DNA of 52,666 bases from a virus, in the IMG/VR virus record IMGVR_UViG_3300027821_000001, positions 1 to 52,666 of that record; one strand, given 5' to 3'. Numbering within the stretch: position 1 is the stretch's first letter; each line of letters begins with the position of its first letter. This document shows positions 5,307 to 13,397 of this stretch, one piece after another. Below the pieces are notes generated by a model. That model was given only the letters and a program-made list of their open reading frames with translations. It ran no database searches and had not been told where the DNA came from. Both the position numbers and the translations under genes were made by a program.

Positions 5307-5504
5307 ATGCTTTATAGAACAGTCGAAACAAATGAGCGGGTTAGTGTAGACGCTGAACTAACTACTCGCTTTCGTTGGCGAGCAAATCGACTATGTCGAC
5401 AACTGAATGCCCAACGAGAAGTTGATTTCTATCGATTCGAAGTTCATCCTGTGGGTGACAAATGGGAAGTTGTAGCGATGCAAAACAGAGCCGAGCCAAT
5501 ATGA
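5307..5504 (+). CDS. Hypothetical protein, 65 aa
   Basis: ATG 5307 lies after GAAAGGCTAATAC. The product has a basic helical middle (FRWRANRLCRQLNAQREVDF) and a beta C terminus (FEVHPVGDKWEVVAMQNR). Its stop overlaps the next ATG (ATGA). No family was recognised. The gene starts the run 5307-7634 that leads to the helicase. Confidence 0.65.
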   Translation: MLYRTVETNERVSVDAELTTRFRWRANRLCRQLNAQREVDFYRFEVHPVGDKWEVVAMQNRAEPI

Positions 5505-5857
5505 GTGAAATGAAAATGGATGACGATCGTTTTAAAGCCGCCCTCGATCTGATGCGTCGAGCAGGAGCTAAGCAAGTTCAGATTCGTTACTCAGATGATG
5601 AACAACCTGTGGTTTGGTTTGTGGTAGCTTGCTATCTTAATGGTAAAGCCGAAGTAGATGCCAGTCTTGATCCAGTCAGAGCTGCGCTACGCTTGTGCGA
5701 ACGTTTGGTTGATGGAGGAATCTGTGCACATTGTAATCGACCAGCGGGCTTAGAACCAGATCAGATTGAAACTATGCCATTAAACGATTTGATTTGCTGG
5801 TATCTGTATGACCCCGAACTGAAGACCTTTCGACGAGGTTGTGAGGGAGATACTTAG
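5501..5857 (+). CDS. Conserved actinophage protein with CxxC, 118 aa
   Basis: I choose ATG 5501, which overlaps the preceding stop, over an upstream frame from 5462. The product has an N-terminal helix (DDRFKAALDLMRRAGAK), a beta hairpin with two tryptophan/valine strands, and GGICAHCNRPAG near residues 73-84. It ends with LICWYLYDPELKTFRRGCEG. This pattern occurs in many actinophage genomes as a protein of unknown function. The Cys-x2-Cys with the later Cys may bind zinc. Confidence 0.7.
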   Translation: MSEMKMDDDRFKAALDLMRRAGAKQVQIRYSDDEQPVVWFVVACYLNGKAEVDASLDPVRAALRLCERLVDGGICAHCNRPAGLEPDQIETMPLNDLICWYLYDPELKTFRRGCEGDT

Positions 5858-6121
5858 ATGGCTGACGAACCACTTAATCCAGAAGAATTACGCGCAGAAA
5901 TTCTCAGCCTGCTTGCTCGTGCGGTCCCGTTTGGGGAACGTGATGAAGAGGACGAAGAAACTCCAGATTCAGGAGTGCCAACCGCGGTGCTGGTTGTAGT
6001 TGAATGGCAAGCTTCGGACGGACAGCGATGGATGTCACAGATGGGGATGCTCGGCAATGGTCAAGAAGCTCCCCGCTGGACAAGAGAGATGTTGGCTCGA
6101 GAAGTGAGCCATTGGGACTAA
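5858..6121 (+). CDS. Hypothetical acidic protein, 87 aa
   Basis: The ATG follows the previous TAG directly. The N-terminal helix (NPEELRAEILSLLARAVPFG) is followed by an acidic linker (DEEDEETPDSG). A beta-rich core follows (TAVLVVVEWQASDGQRWMS), then a terminal helix ending REVSHWD. Many actinophages encode a similar small protein beside the CxxC protein upstream; no function is known. Confidence 0.65.
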   Translation: MADEPLNPEELRAEILSLLARAVPFGERDEEDEETPDSGVPTAVLVVVEWQASDGQRWMSQMGMLGNGQEAPRWTREMLAREVSHWD

Positions 6122-6142
6122 TAGAATTGAGGGAGATAATTA

Positions 6143-6343
6143 ATGGATAAGATCGTATTCGAATACGAACTGCTTCCCGAATCGCAAGTGCGCAATCATA
6201 TTCGTAATTGTGAGGGTCGGCATGTCCAGCAAGTAATCTTCAGCACCTTTATGGACACGTTGACCCAGATCTGCTTCACCTGTCTAAAAGTACGTAGCAG
6301 TATCGAATGGGAAGGCGCCGTATCACGCAAAGTGTTCAATTAA
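6143..6343 (+). CDS. Hypothetical CxxC protein, 66 aa
   Basis: ATG 6143 follows GAGGGAGATAATTA. The product has a beta/alpha N-terminal half and QICFTCLKVRSSIEW near residues 45-60. It carries three cysteines, of which two form a Cys-x2-Cys pair. Its terminal TAA overlaps the next ATG by one base (6343). No family was recognised. Confidence 0.6.
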   Translation: MDKIVFEYELLPESQVRNHIRNCEGRHVQQVIFSTFMDTLTQICFTCLKVRSSIEWEGAVSRKVFN

Positions 6344-6456
6344 TGGAGAACCAACAAACACAATGCGCATGCACGAAATGTTCAGAAAGGGTTTCTAAAG
6401 ATGATTGGACATATCCGTATTGTCCGCGGTGTTTTGCTAATCCTAAATGTAAATGA
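6343..6456 (+). CDS. Micro zinc-ribbon protein, 37 aa
   Basis: ATG 6343 overlaps the last base of the upstream stop codon, and its own stop overlaps the helicase ATG. The 37-residue product has [10 protein letters not shown] at the start and [12 protein letters not shown] at the end. That gives six cysteines, which can be paired as two Cys-x2-Cys knuckles of a zinc ribbon. Its coupling to the helicase gene suggests a nucleic-acid-related role, by inference only. Confidence 0.6.
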   Translation: MENQQTQCACTKCSERVSKDDWTYPYCPRCFANPKCK

Positions 6457-7634
6457 GTATGGAACTTAAGCCCCATCAGAGATCTGCACTCGACCAGCTC
6501 GCTAATGGCAAAATTCTCTGGGGCGGGGTTGGCTCAGGTAAGTCACAAGTAGCAGCAACTTACTACATCGAGGAAGAGCGACCACGAGATGTGTATGTGA
6601 TCACTACCGCCAAGAAACGTGACACGCTCGATTGGGAAGGTGAGTTTGCTCCTCACGGAATCGGTAAAACACGAGATGCAACTGTCTCTGGTTTGCTGAC
6701 CGTCGATAGTTGGAACAACATCCATAAGTACACTGAAGTTAGCGGTGCTTTCTTTATTTTCGACGAACAAAGATTGGTTGGATCTGGAACCTGGGTAAAG
6801 TCGTTTCTGAAGATTGCCCGCCAGAATCGCTGGATTCTGCTCTCTGCAACTCCGGGGGATACTTGGCTCGACTATATCCCGGTCTTCATCGCCAACGGTT
6901 TCTACAAGAATCGGACCGAATTCAAGCGCGAACACGTGGTCTACAAGCCGTTCAGCAAGTTTCCTAAGGTTGAGCGCTATCTGAACACCGGTCGTCTAAA
7001 TAGATATCGCAATCAGATCTTGGTGCCGATGGCTTACACCAAGCTGACTACCCGCCATTCACGCACGATTCCAGTCGACCATAATGAGGAACTGTTTCAA
7101 AGCGTATTGAAGAATCGCTGGAACATTTTCCTGAATCGGCCGATCCGTGATATCAGCGAAACTTTTGCTGTTTTACGGCGAATTGTGAATAGTGATCCCA
7201 GTCGGGTCAAAGCCGTGAGAGAGCTTCTAAGCACGCATCCTAAGCTGGTAGTGTTCTATAACTTTAACTATGAGTTAGAGCGTCTACGGGCTTTAGAGGA
7301 CGTTACAGCGGTAGCTGAGTGGAATGGACACAAGCACGAAGAGATCCCTGAGGGTAATAACTGGGTTTATCTAGTTCAGTACGTAGCGGGCTCAGAAGGC
7401 TGGAATTGCATCGAGACCGATACGATCGTTTTCTACTCATTGACCTATTCGTACAAGAACTGGGAACAAGCACATGGTAGAATTGATCGACTGAATACAC
7501 CATTCCTGGATCTCTACTACTATACTTTAAAAAGTAAGAACGCGGTCGACACTGCAATCTGGCGGAGTCTGAAAGCAAAACAGAATTTCAATGTCGCCAA
7601 ATTTCCGATCGAAACACTGAAAAATATGAGTTGA
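6453..7634 (+). CDS. SF2 (SNF2/DEAD-like) helicase, 393 aa
   Basis: The N terminus has the Q-like element KPHQ and a Walker A GGVGSGKS (residues 24-31). Walker B is FFIFDEQ (Asp104-Glu105-Gln106), motif III is SATP (131-134), and the C-terminal lobe carries QAHGRIDR (339-346) as motif VI. An EGWN motif precedes it. The layout fits compact phage SF2 DNA-dependent ATPases that unwind or remodel DNA in replication or recombination. It is slightly short for the family but both RecA-like lobes are complete. It stands directly before the iteron array at 7651-7955 and may act there. Confidence 0.85.
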   Translation: MSMELKPHQRSALDQLANGKILWGGVGSGKSQVAATYYIEEERPRDVYVITTAKKRDTLDWEGEFAPHGIGKTRDATVSGLLTVDSWNNIHKYTEVSGAFFIFDEQRLVGSGTWVKSFLKIARQNRWILLSATPGDTWLDYIPVFIANGFYKNRTEFKREHVVYKPFSKFPKVERYLNTGRLNRYRNQILVPMAYTKLTTRHSRTIPVDHNEELFQSVLKNRWNIFLNRPIRDISETFAVLRRIVNSDPSRVKAVRELLSTHPKLVVFYNFNYELERLRALEDVTAVAEWNGHKHEEIPEGNNWVYLVQYVAGSEGWNCIETDTIVFYSLTYSYKNWEQAHGRIDRLNTPFLDLYYYTLKSKNAVDTAIWRSLKAKQNFNVAKFPIETLKNMS

Positions 7635-7650
7635 AAGTCATAAAACAGCG

Positions 7651-7955
7651 TTGCCAAGATTTTTGCCAAGATTTTTAAATTATAGGAAAAGCCGCATTTT
7701 GCAGGGATTTTGTGCAATTTTGCTTGCCAAGAAAACACGTCCAAAAAGTCCCCTAGGGAATGTCATATAGTATCTAATTTTCTATACCCACGCGCGACCC
7801 CAAAGATAATATATATAATACCTAATAATAGATATTAACTAGAGAATCTATAGAGAGTTCTTCCTCAAAAAATCTTGGCAAGGAAAATAGGGCTCAAACC
7901 CGCATGAACAAAGGGATTGCACTACTTCAAGAAATCTTGGCAAAAATCTTGGCAA
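7651..7955. repeat. Symmetric iteron array, candidate replication origin or operator
   Basis: The 12-mer TTGCCAAGATTT occurs twice in tandem at 7651-7662 and 7663-7674, and as a partial copy (TTGCCAAG) at 7724-7731. Its reverse complement AAATCTTGGCAA occurs at 7870-7881 and twice in tandem at 7932-7943 and 7944-7955. The pair-single-single-pair layout is symmetric about position 7803. At the centre lie a short GC patch (CGCGCGACCCC) and a very A+T-rich segment (7802-7855). The palindrome CCCTAGGG is at 7751-7758. This is the arrangement of an origin with initiator-binding iterons and an unwinding element, or of a looping operator. No gene fits the stretch 7635-7965. Confidence 0.7.
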
Positions 7956-7965
7956 AGGAAGGAGG

Positions 7966-8103
7966 TTGTTCATCAAGACTACTCACAAGTTAAAGGTGTT
8001 GAGAGATCCCCAAGGCTACGCAGCTTTCCCAAGTGCTTTTAAACGGGTGGAGAAAGAAGGTTATGGAAAACTGGATGTCAATAGAAAATTTCCCCGGATA
8101 TAG
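7966..8103 (+). CDS. Possible small ORF upstream of the HNH gene, 45 aa
   Basis: An open frame from TTG 7966 encodes a basic 45-residue product (HKLKVLRDPQGYAAFPSAFK) and overlaps the next gene by 41 bases. AAAGGA lies upstream, but within the last iteron, and the spacing is poor. No family was recognised, and it may be chance. Confidence 0.25.
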   Translation: MFIKTTHKLKVLRDPQGYAAFPSAFKRVEKEGYGKLDVNRKFPRI

Positions 8104-8557
8104 CGTAAGCGACCGTGGAAGGATCCGCACTGACAAGTCTGGCAGAATCTTGGTGCTCTCCGAGAATCAATTTGGTCTATTACAAGTAGGAATGATGCGA
8201 GATGGAGTCCAACACCACAGATCGGTCCCACTCCTGGTGGCTAAGGCTTTTATTCCTGAGCCTGTTGGTCCTTTTGATACTCCCATTAATCTTGATGGTG
8301 ATCGACATAATAATAGTATTGAGAACCTAGTTTGGCGACCACGTTGGTTTGCGATCAAATACAACCAGCAGTTTCGTTATCCATATGAAATGCCGATTCT
8401 AACACCAATCGAAGATTTGAAAACTGGCGAAATAAGTGAAAATTCAACTGAGTGTGCAAAAAGATACGGTTTGCTCGAGCAAGACCTAGTACTTTCAATT
8501 CTAAATCGCACTTATGTATGGCCTACATATCAAGAATTTGGTATCGTACGAGATTAG
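8063..8557 (+). CDS. NUMOD4/HNH homing-type endonuclease, 164 aa
   Basis: From ATG 8063 the N-terminal domain shows the NUMOD4 pattern (W-x-S-I-E-N-F-P-G-Y-S-V-S-D-R-G-R-I-R). A compact HNH-like core follows, INLDGDRHNNSIENLVW near residues 79-95, in which His and Asn occupy the metal-site positions. The C-terminal helix-turn-helix-like part (SENSTECAKRYGLLEQD) resembles a DNA-recognition module. Such genes are typically mobile, free-standing nucleases. Its position immediately after the iteron array fits insertion next to an origin. A GTG at 8033 would add ten residues but lacks a ribosome site. Confidence 0.8.
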   Translation: MENWMSIENFPGYSVSDRGRIRTDKSGRILVLSENQFGLLQVGMMRDGVQHHRSVPLLVAKAFIPEPVGPFDTPINLDGDRHNNSIENLVWRPRWFAIKYNQQFRYPYEMPILTPIEDLKTGEISENSTECAKRYGLLEQDLVLSILNRTYVWPTYQEFGIVRD

Positions 8558-8565
8558 ATATTAGT

Positions 8566-8590
8566 TAGCGCCTAATTCGCGTAGTATAAT
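8566..8590 (+). promoter_or_regulatory. Phage promoter, degenerate TAGCG-N14-TATAAT
   Basis: TATAAT 8585-8590 is preceded at 14 bases by TAGCG (8566-8570) instead of TCGCA and is followed by AGAAGG. It is the weakest match in the set for the upstream box, but the spacing and downstream purines agree. It drives the secreted collagen-like gene at 8642. Confidence 0.6.
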
Positions 8591-8594
8591 AGAA

Positions 8595-8621
8595 GGGATA
8601 GAACATCCCATTTATTTTTTC
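8595..8621 (+). terminator. Leader hairpin with U-tract (attenuator-like)
   Basis: GGGAT 8595-8599 pairs with ATCCC 8605-8609 and is followed by ATTTATTTTTT. It lies between the promoter and the 8642 gene, so it would act as an attenuator or as the end of a very short RNA. The stem is only five pairs. Confidence 0.5.
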
Positions 8622-8641
8622 TGCGAAGGAGGCACTAAATT

Positions 8642-9217
8642 GTGAAACTTCTCATTATCATAGCAACTGTACTAGCAATTTCGGCTAGTGTAGCGTTAGC
8701 AGGCAGTTCTAATCAGAACCTTAGACGACCGGGATCAGTGATTCTAATTGGTAGCGGCAAAAGAGTTGGTCCGGTTTGTGCCGATTATGGTAAATGGAAT
8801 CCCGTTACTGGTCGAGGACAGGGATTAATGCACTTCATGATGCAGCCGCAGAAGTGTCATGCGGGACAGCAGCGGCTTTATTGGAGTCGTCGCGGTTTGC
8901 GTGGAGTTAGAGGTCCTCGTGGGATCAGAGGTCCTATTGGCCCCGCCGGTCCACAGGGTCCACCAGGTGGAGCAACTGGCGCACAGGGTCCTCGGGGACC
9001 AGCCGGTCCAAAAGGTGCAACCGGTGCTCAGGGCCCAACGGGTCCGGCAGGAATTAATGGTACAGGATTGGGAGACTCACTCTTCTATCTGTGCATTAAT
9101 GACAAGGGCACTCCGGTTAAATTTGGTGGATACGTAGATGGCACTCCCGACTGCGATCCTGGTCATGACGGAATTATTCTGAAAGTCGTATTTCAGGGAC
9201 CACCTATATCTGGATAG
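8642..9217 (+). CDS. Secreted collagen-like protein with signal peptide, 191 aa
   Basis: GTG 8642 follows AAGGAGG at 8627-8633. Residues 1-20 form a classical signal peptide (hydrophobic core [18 protein letters not shown], cleavage near Ala-Gly). A middle region of about 20 Gly-x-y triplets (residues 82-143, [20 protein letters not shown] and on) would form a collagen-like triple helix. The C-terminal domain has a Cys pair ([12 protein letters not shown], then [11 protein letters not shown]). Collagen triplets are common in phage tail fibres, but an N-terminal signal peptide is not, so this protein is probably exported by the infected cell. It has its own promoter and leader hairpin. A shorter relative is at 19794. 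Confidence 0.75.
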   Translation: MKLLIIIATVLAISASVALAGSSNQNLRRPGSVILIGSGKRVGPVCADYGKWNPVTGRGQGLMHFMMQPQKCHAGQQRLYWSRRGLRGVRGPRGIRGPIGPAGPQGPPGGATGAQGPRGPAGPKGATGAQGPTGPAGINGTGLGDSLFYLCINDKGTPVKFGGYVDGTPDCDPGHDGIILKVVFQGPPISG

Positions 9218-9228
9218 GAGGTGCCACT

Positions 9229-9546
9229 GTGACTGAAGCTCAATATCAAGCCAAGTTAATCAAGAAACTTAAGACTATGTTTCCGGGATGTGTGATTCTA
9301 AAAAATGATCCGGCGCATCAACAAGGAGTTCCAGATCTCGTTGTTCTTTGGCATAAGCATTGGGCTTCGCTAGAAGTTAAACTTTTTTCAATGTCTAATA
9401 GACAACCCAATCAAGATTATTACATTGATACTATGAACGAGATGTCGTTCGCCGCATATATTTATCCGGAGAATGAAGAGGAGGTTCTGAATGCGCTTCA
9501 ACAGGCATTTGAATCTCCAAGGCGAGCACGCGTTTCTCAGTCCTAG
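9229..9546 (+). CDS. VRR-NUC type nuclease, 105 aa
   Basis: GTG 9229 follows TAGGAGGTG. The product has the PD-(D/E)xK core of stand-alone VRR-NUC proteins: an N-terminal helix (EAQYQAKLIKKLK), GVPDLVVLW (Asp near residue 40) and ASLEVKL (Glu-x-Lys near residues 49-51). Such nucleases act on branched or recombining DNA and are common beside phage replication genes. Its end overlaps the next nuclease gene by 56 bases. The length is typical for the family. Confidence 0.85.
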   Translation: MTEAQYQAKLIKKLKTMFPGCVILKNDPAHQQGVPDLVVLWHKHWASLEVKLFSMSNRQPNQDYYIDTMNEMSFAAYIYPENEEEVLNALQQAFESPRRARVSQS

Positions 9547-10048
9547 TCAATATCATTGGATCCACTATACACCGGATCGATTGATTGAACGTTGGACTTC
9601 AGCTCAAGCCGGAGCATATGGTGTCGCGCAGCATGATTATGCTCAGAGAGAAATTCAAGCTGGTCGAGTTTCGGATCTCGTCGGAACTGTGGGTATGTAT
9701 ATTAACGACGCGATTCAACATAGAATGACCTGCGAACAAGTTCTATTTTACTCTGAGAATTGTTTTGGTACTGCAGATACAATCTCCTTTCGATACAATA
9801 CTCTTCGAATTCATGATCTAAAAACTGGCGTGTATCCAGGCTCAGTACATCAACTCGAAGTTTACGCAGCTTTGTTTTGTCTTGAATACGATAAGAATCC
9901 ATTCGAGATTAAAATTGAACTTCGAATCTATCAAGATGATGAAGTTTCGGTCTATGATGCTGACCCAGAGGATATTATGTTTATCATGGAAAGAATTCAA
10001 GAATTCGATAAAGTAATCAATCATCGAAGACTAGAGGAGGAGTCGTGA
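9491..10048 (+). CDS. Cas4/RecB-like PD-(D/E)xK nuclease, 185 aa
   Basis: ATG 9491 follows GAAGAGGAGG. The motifs run in RecB-nuclease order: a Glu in the N-terminal helix region, FGTADTISF (Asp near residue 97), LRIHDLKTG (Asp-x-Lys near residues 108-110) and HQLEVYAAL as the QxxxY signature. Cas4-like cysteines for an iron-sulphur cluster are not clearly present. The enzyme probably resects or processes DNA ends in recombination or packaging. It is coupled to the VRR-NUC gene and to the RNA-polymerase-like gene (four-base overlap). Confidence 0.8.
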   Translation: MRFNRHLNLQGEHAFLSPSQYHWIHYTPDRLIERWTSAQAGAYGVAQHDYAQREIQAGRVSDLVGTVGMYINDAIQHRMTCEQVLFYSENCFGTADTISFRYNTLRIHDLKTGVYPGSVHQLEVYAALFCLEYDKNPFEIKIELRIYQDDEVSVYDADPEDIMFIMERIQEFDKVINHRRLEEES

Positions 10049-12786
10049 TTCGTACTCATGAGGATCATCTTGCGCATTACGGTATCCTCCGACGTTCCGG
10101 CCGTTATCCTTGGGGATCTGGTGGTACTCAAAATAAGCGCAATCGAGACTTTCTCGATATGGCGGCTAATTTAAAAAAGCAAGGGATGACTGAAAAACAA
10201 ATTGCCGATGGTATGGGTATTACGATTAAAGAACTTCGTGGTGCTCGAACAGTTGCTCTTGCTCAGCAGCGACAAACGAATATTCTTACTGCGCAGCGTC
10301 TGAAAGATAAGGGTTGGTCTAATACCGCAATTGGTGAACGTATGGGTCATCCCGAATCGACAATTCGTGGTTGGCTTTCTCCAGGTGCAAAAGATAAGGC
10401 GAGTGCACTCGAGACCACAGCCAATATGCTCAAGGAGCAAGTCGATAAGAAGAAGTATGTTGATGTAGGTAAAGGTGTTGAACATCAACTAGGCATTACT
10501 AATTCTCGACTCAATAATGCGCTTGCTGTTTTGAAGGAACAAGGATACCCCGTTCATACCATTTATGTTGAGCAAGTTAACATTCGTGGTAAGTTTACAC
10601 CGATGCAGGTATTGGCTCGACCAGGCACTAAGCTTTCTGAAGTCCAGCAAAACAGAAGAGAAATTCAACAGATTCAAGAACAGTCGATCGATCATGGTCG
10701 AAGTTACTTTAGTCCTCAGGCTCCTCTTTCCGTTGGTTCTAGACGAATCGGTGTTGTTTACGGTAAAGAAGGTGCTAAGGCAGATGGCATGATTTATGTT
10801 CGTCCTGGTGTACCCGATCTTGCTATTGGAAACAATCGTTACGGTCAAGTTCGAATCTTGGTTGATGGTACACACTACTTGAAAGGCATGGCGGTTTATA
10901 AGGAGGATCTTCCTCCGGGCAAGGATCTGATCTTTAATACAAAGGCTGCTGATACCGGACGTAAAAAAGATGCTATGAAACCAATCTCTGAAGATCCGGA
11001 TCTTCCGTTTGGTTCTATCATTCGACAAGTACATGATCCAAAAACGGGTAATGTTACCTCGGCTATGAATCTAGTTGGCAGTCCAACTAAAGAAGGATCT
11101 GGAGAAGAAGGTCAATGGGATACTTGGTCTCGAAATCTTTCGTCCCAGTTTCTGTCTAAGCAAAGTCCAGCTCTAGCAAAGCAGCAACTTGATCTAACTT
11201 ACGATCGGCGCAAAAGAGAATTCGATGAAATCAATGCGCTCACAAATCCAACAGTTCGGAAAGATTTGCTTGAGAAATTTGCAGATCAAACCGATGCTGC
11301 AGCTGTACATCTTAAGTCTGCCGCTTTGCCGCGACAAGCAACTAAAGTTCTAATTCCCGTTCCATCCATGAAACCAACTGAAATTTATGCCCCCACCTTC
11401 AAAGATGGCGACCGTGTTGTTTTGGTTCGTTATCCTCATGGTGGAACATTTGAAATTCCTCAACTGACAGTGAATAATCGCAATCGTGAAGCACGCAAGC
11501 TAATCGGAACTGGTGCTGATAGTACGAGACACGATGCTGTTGGTATTCATCATAAGGTTGCACAACGTTTGTCTGGTGCAGACTTCGATGGTGATACGGT
11601 GCTTATCATTCCTAACAAGAGTGGAAAGATTGAAAGTACCGCTGCTCTAGAAGGATTGAAGGGCTTCGATCCGATGACCTATAAACTACCCAAAGATTCT
11701 CCCATTCCTCGTATTACTAATGCTCGCAAACAAAATGAGATGGGTAAAATCTCCAATCTAATTACGGACATGACTCTTCAAGGAGCGGATACAGATAAAC
11801 TCTCTCGTGCGATTAGACACTCCATGGTTGTTATTGATTCGGAAAAACATGGGCTTGATTTTGCTCAGTCAGAGAAAGATCATGGTATTCTTGATTTGAA
11901 AGAAGAGTATCAAGGTTCGAAGCGAGCAGGTGCTCAGACCATAATCAGTAGGAAAAAATCGCCCATTCGCATAGAAGAGAGAAGACTTAGGTCTGCAGCA
12001 AGAGGTGGACCGATTGATCCTGTCACAGGCAAGAAAGTTTTCGAACCAACTGGACGTACGTTTCCAGAACGTAAACGTGTAAAGGATCCTAAGACAGGAA
12101 AGATGGTCACCGTTAAAACTGGAGTACAGATTAAAAGGAAAGAAGAACATCGAAAGCTGGCTGTAGTTGATGACGCGTTCGATGTCATTCCGAAAGAACG
12201 TACTCCTACCTCTATGGAAGTACTCTATGCAACTCACTCTAATAAACTAAAAGCTTTGGCTAATGAAGCTAGGAAAGAAACAGTAACGATTAAAGGTACC
12301 CCCTATTCTAAGTCAGCCAAGAAGGTATACGAAACCGAAGTGGCTTCAATTAATGCTAAACTTAACCGGGCCGAGAAGAATGCCCCCTACGAAAGACAGG
12401 CCCACCTGTTAGCAAACGCCAATGTCTCCCAGAAGAAACAGGTTAACCCACAGATCGAGGCTGCTGAAGAGAAGAAGATTCGACAACAGGAGTTGAATAC
12501 AGCAAGAGTTAGAACAGGTGCAAAGAAGTATAAGATCGATCTTACTCAAGAGGAGTGGAATGCTATTCAAGCTGGTGCAATCACTCCCTCTAAACTGGAA
12601 AGAGTTCTGAACAATAGTGATAGCGATACCGTTAAGGTATTGGCTATGCCCAAGCATACACCAACAATGACAAGCAGTAAGGTACGTCGTGCTCAGGCTA
12701 TGTTGAACTCTGGGTACACACAGGCTGAGGTAGCTGATGCATTAGGTGTAGGCTTGACCACACTCAAGGTAAGTCTTACTGAGTGA
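10045..12786 (+). CDS. Two-barrel RNA polymerase-like protein (YonO type), 913 aa
   Basis: GTG 10045 follows AGGAGGAG. The key signature is GADFDGDTVLIIP (Asp513, Asp515, Asp517), the metal-binding loop of multisubunit RNA polymerase beta' and of single-chain YonO-like enzymes. Upstream, VVLVRYPHGG (Arg462, His465) matches the conserved segment before that loop, and downstream SMVVIDSEKHGLDF (593-606) is typical of phage relatives. Residues 36-110 hold two helix-turn-helix repeats and the C terminus a third (TQAEVADALGVGLTTLKVSL). The N terminus (HYGILRRSGRYPWGSG, 11-26) resembles the HHGxxGMKWGVRR tag of capsid-associated phage proteins, including the one at 22115. It may transcribe phage genes, possibly from within the virion. 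Enzyme activity is inferred. Confidence 0.75.
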   Translation: MIRTHEDHLAHYGILRRSGRYPWGSGGTQNKRNRDFLDMAANLKKQGMTEKQIADGMGITIKELRGARTVALAQQRQTNILTAQRLKDKGWSNTAIGERMGHPESTIRGWLSPGAKDKASALETTANMLKEQVDKKKYVDVGKGVEHQLGITNSRLNNALAVLKEQGYPVHTIYVEQVNIRGKFTPMQVLARPGTKLSEVQQNRREIQQIQEQSIDHGRSYFSPQAPLSVGSRRIGVVYGKEGAKADGMIYVRPGVPDLAIGNNRYGQVRILVDGTHYLKGMAVYKEDLPPGKDLIFNTKAADTGRKKDAMKPISEDPDLPFGSIIRQVHDPKTGNVTSAMNLVGSPTKEGSGEEGQWDTWSRNLSSQFLSKQSPALAKQQLDLTYDRRKREFDEINALTNPTVRKDLLEKFADQTDAAAVHLKSAALPRQATKVLIPVPSMKPTEIYAPTFKDGDRVVLVRYPHGGTFEIPQLTVNNRNREARKLIGTGADSTRHDAVGIHHKVAQRLSGADFDGDTVLIIPNKSGKIESTAALEGLKGFDPMTYKLPKDSPIPRITNARKQNEMGKISNLITDMTLQGADTDKLSRAIRHSMVVIDSEKHGLDFAQSEKDHGILDLKEEYQGSKRAGAQTIISRKKSPIRIEERRLRSAARGGPIDPVTGKKVFEPTGRTFPERKRVKDPKTGKMVTVKTGVQIKRKEEHRKLAVVDDAFDVIPKERTPTSMEVLYATHSNKLKALANEARKETVTIKGTPYSKSAKKVYETEVASINAKLNRAEKNAPYERQAHLLANANVSQKKQVNPQIEAAEEKKIRQQELNTARVRTGAKKYKIDLTQEEWNAIQAGAITPSKLERVLNNSDSDTVKVLAMPKHTPTMTSSKVRRAQAMLNSGYTQAEVADALGVGLTTLKVSLTE

Positions 12787-12793
12787 GGTGAAC

Positions 12794-13063
12794 ATGACAG
12801 TTGAGTACATGTTAACTACAGTTGACAATCCGTTTGATCCATTCACTAGGTTTGATGAATGGTTAGAGTATGATATGAGTATGGGTTATAATACCTCCGC
12901 CTTCTTAGACAGGGTAGCTATTGTGTCTAATGATTTGTCTGAACCTGACCAAGCACTTGCTATCCAAAATGCTATTGATGAAATTGTTTCGGAGAACGTA
13001 TTAGGAATGTGGAGAAAGGTTTCAAGAAATTCCGTAAAAGAATTAGAAGTCTACGATGTATAG
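12794..13063 (+). CDS. Conserved phage protein, 89 aa
   Basis: I choose ATG 12794, preceded by GAGGTG, over GTG 12788. The product has FDPFTRFDEWLEYD, then AFLDRVAIVSNDLSEPDQ, then IDEIVSENVLGMWRKV. This pattern is widespread in phages of Gram-positive bacteria near structural or replication genes, without known function. The predicted fold is helical and acidic. It overlaps no neighbour and sits just after the polymerase-like gene. Confidence 0.7.
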   Translation: MTVEYMLTTVDNPFDPFTRFDEWLEYDMSMGYNTSAFLDRVAIVSNDLSEPDQALAIQNAIDEIVSENVLGMWRKVSRNSVKELEVYDV

Positions 13064-13071
13064 GAGAAGAG

Positions 13072-13239
13072 GTGATCATTCTGTCTCAACGACGACGACT
13101 TGAGCGTCGAGCGTTAGCTACAATTGCAGGAACACCAACTAAGTCCAGCAGCGATGAGGCAAAGTTAATGGCAAGAGTTGCTAACGATGCGCTTCAAGGA
13201 AAAAATTTTAGAACTAATTGGGGGAGAAAATTTTTTTAG
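13072..13239 (+). CDS. Hypothetical basic protein, 55 aa
   Basis: GTG 13072 has AGGAG at 13062-13066. A longer frame from ATG 13009 would overlap the previous gene and has no ribosome site. The product is strongly basic (ILSQRRRLERRALATIAG, then KNFRTNWGRKFF). It may be a nucleic-acid-binding or small structural protein. Its stop codon begins the GC-rich hairpin region 13238-13397. Confidence 0.5.
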   Translation: MIILSQRRRLERRALATIAGTPTKSSSDEAKLMARVANDALQGKNFRTNWGRKFF

Positions 13240-13397
13240 GGGGGAGGGGTAAAAATTTTACACCCCCCTCTAGCATCGCCCGGCTTCCAAAAATTTCCCC
13301 GGGGGATATTTTGGCAGAAAGTCTTTTAATCTGGCGGTTAAAACTAGGTCGAAACTAATTCGAAAAGAGTCCGAACACTCGACGAAGCGAGACAAGC
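13238..13397. other. Hairpin/palindrome region, candidate cos or packaging site
   Basis: This 158-base gap separates the replication block from the morphogenesis genes. AGGGGGG 13238-13244 pairs with CCCCCCT 13263-13269 around TAAAA/TTTTA. A near-palindrome of 28 bases runs from 13287 to 13314, centred on CCCCGGGGG and flanked by CCAAAA and TTTTGG. The small-terminase-like and HNH genes follow within 1 kb, which is where cos sites of HK97-type phages are usually found. A transcription terminator is the main alternative, but no U-tract follows the stems on the + strand. Confidence 0.4.

Noticed and set aside
9491-10048. Cas4 adaptation nuclease of a CRISPR system
   Set aside because: The motifs fit the wider RecB/Cas4 nuclease group, but iron-sulphur cysteines are not evident and no cas genes or arrays are present.
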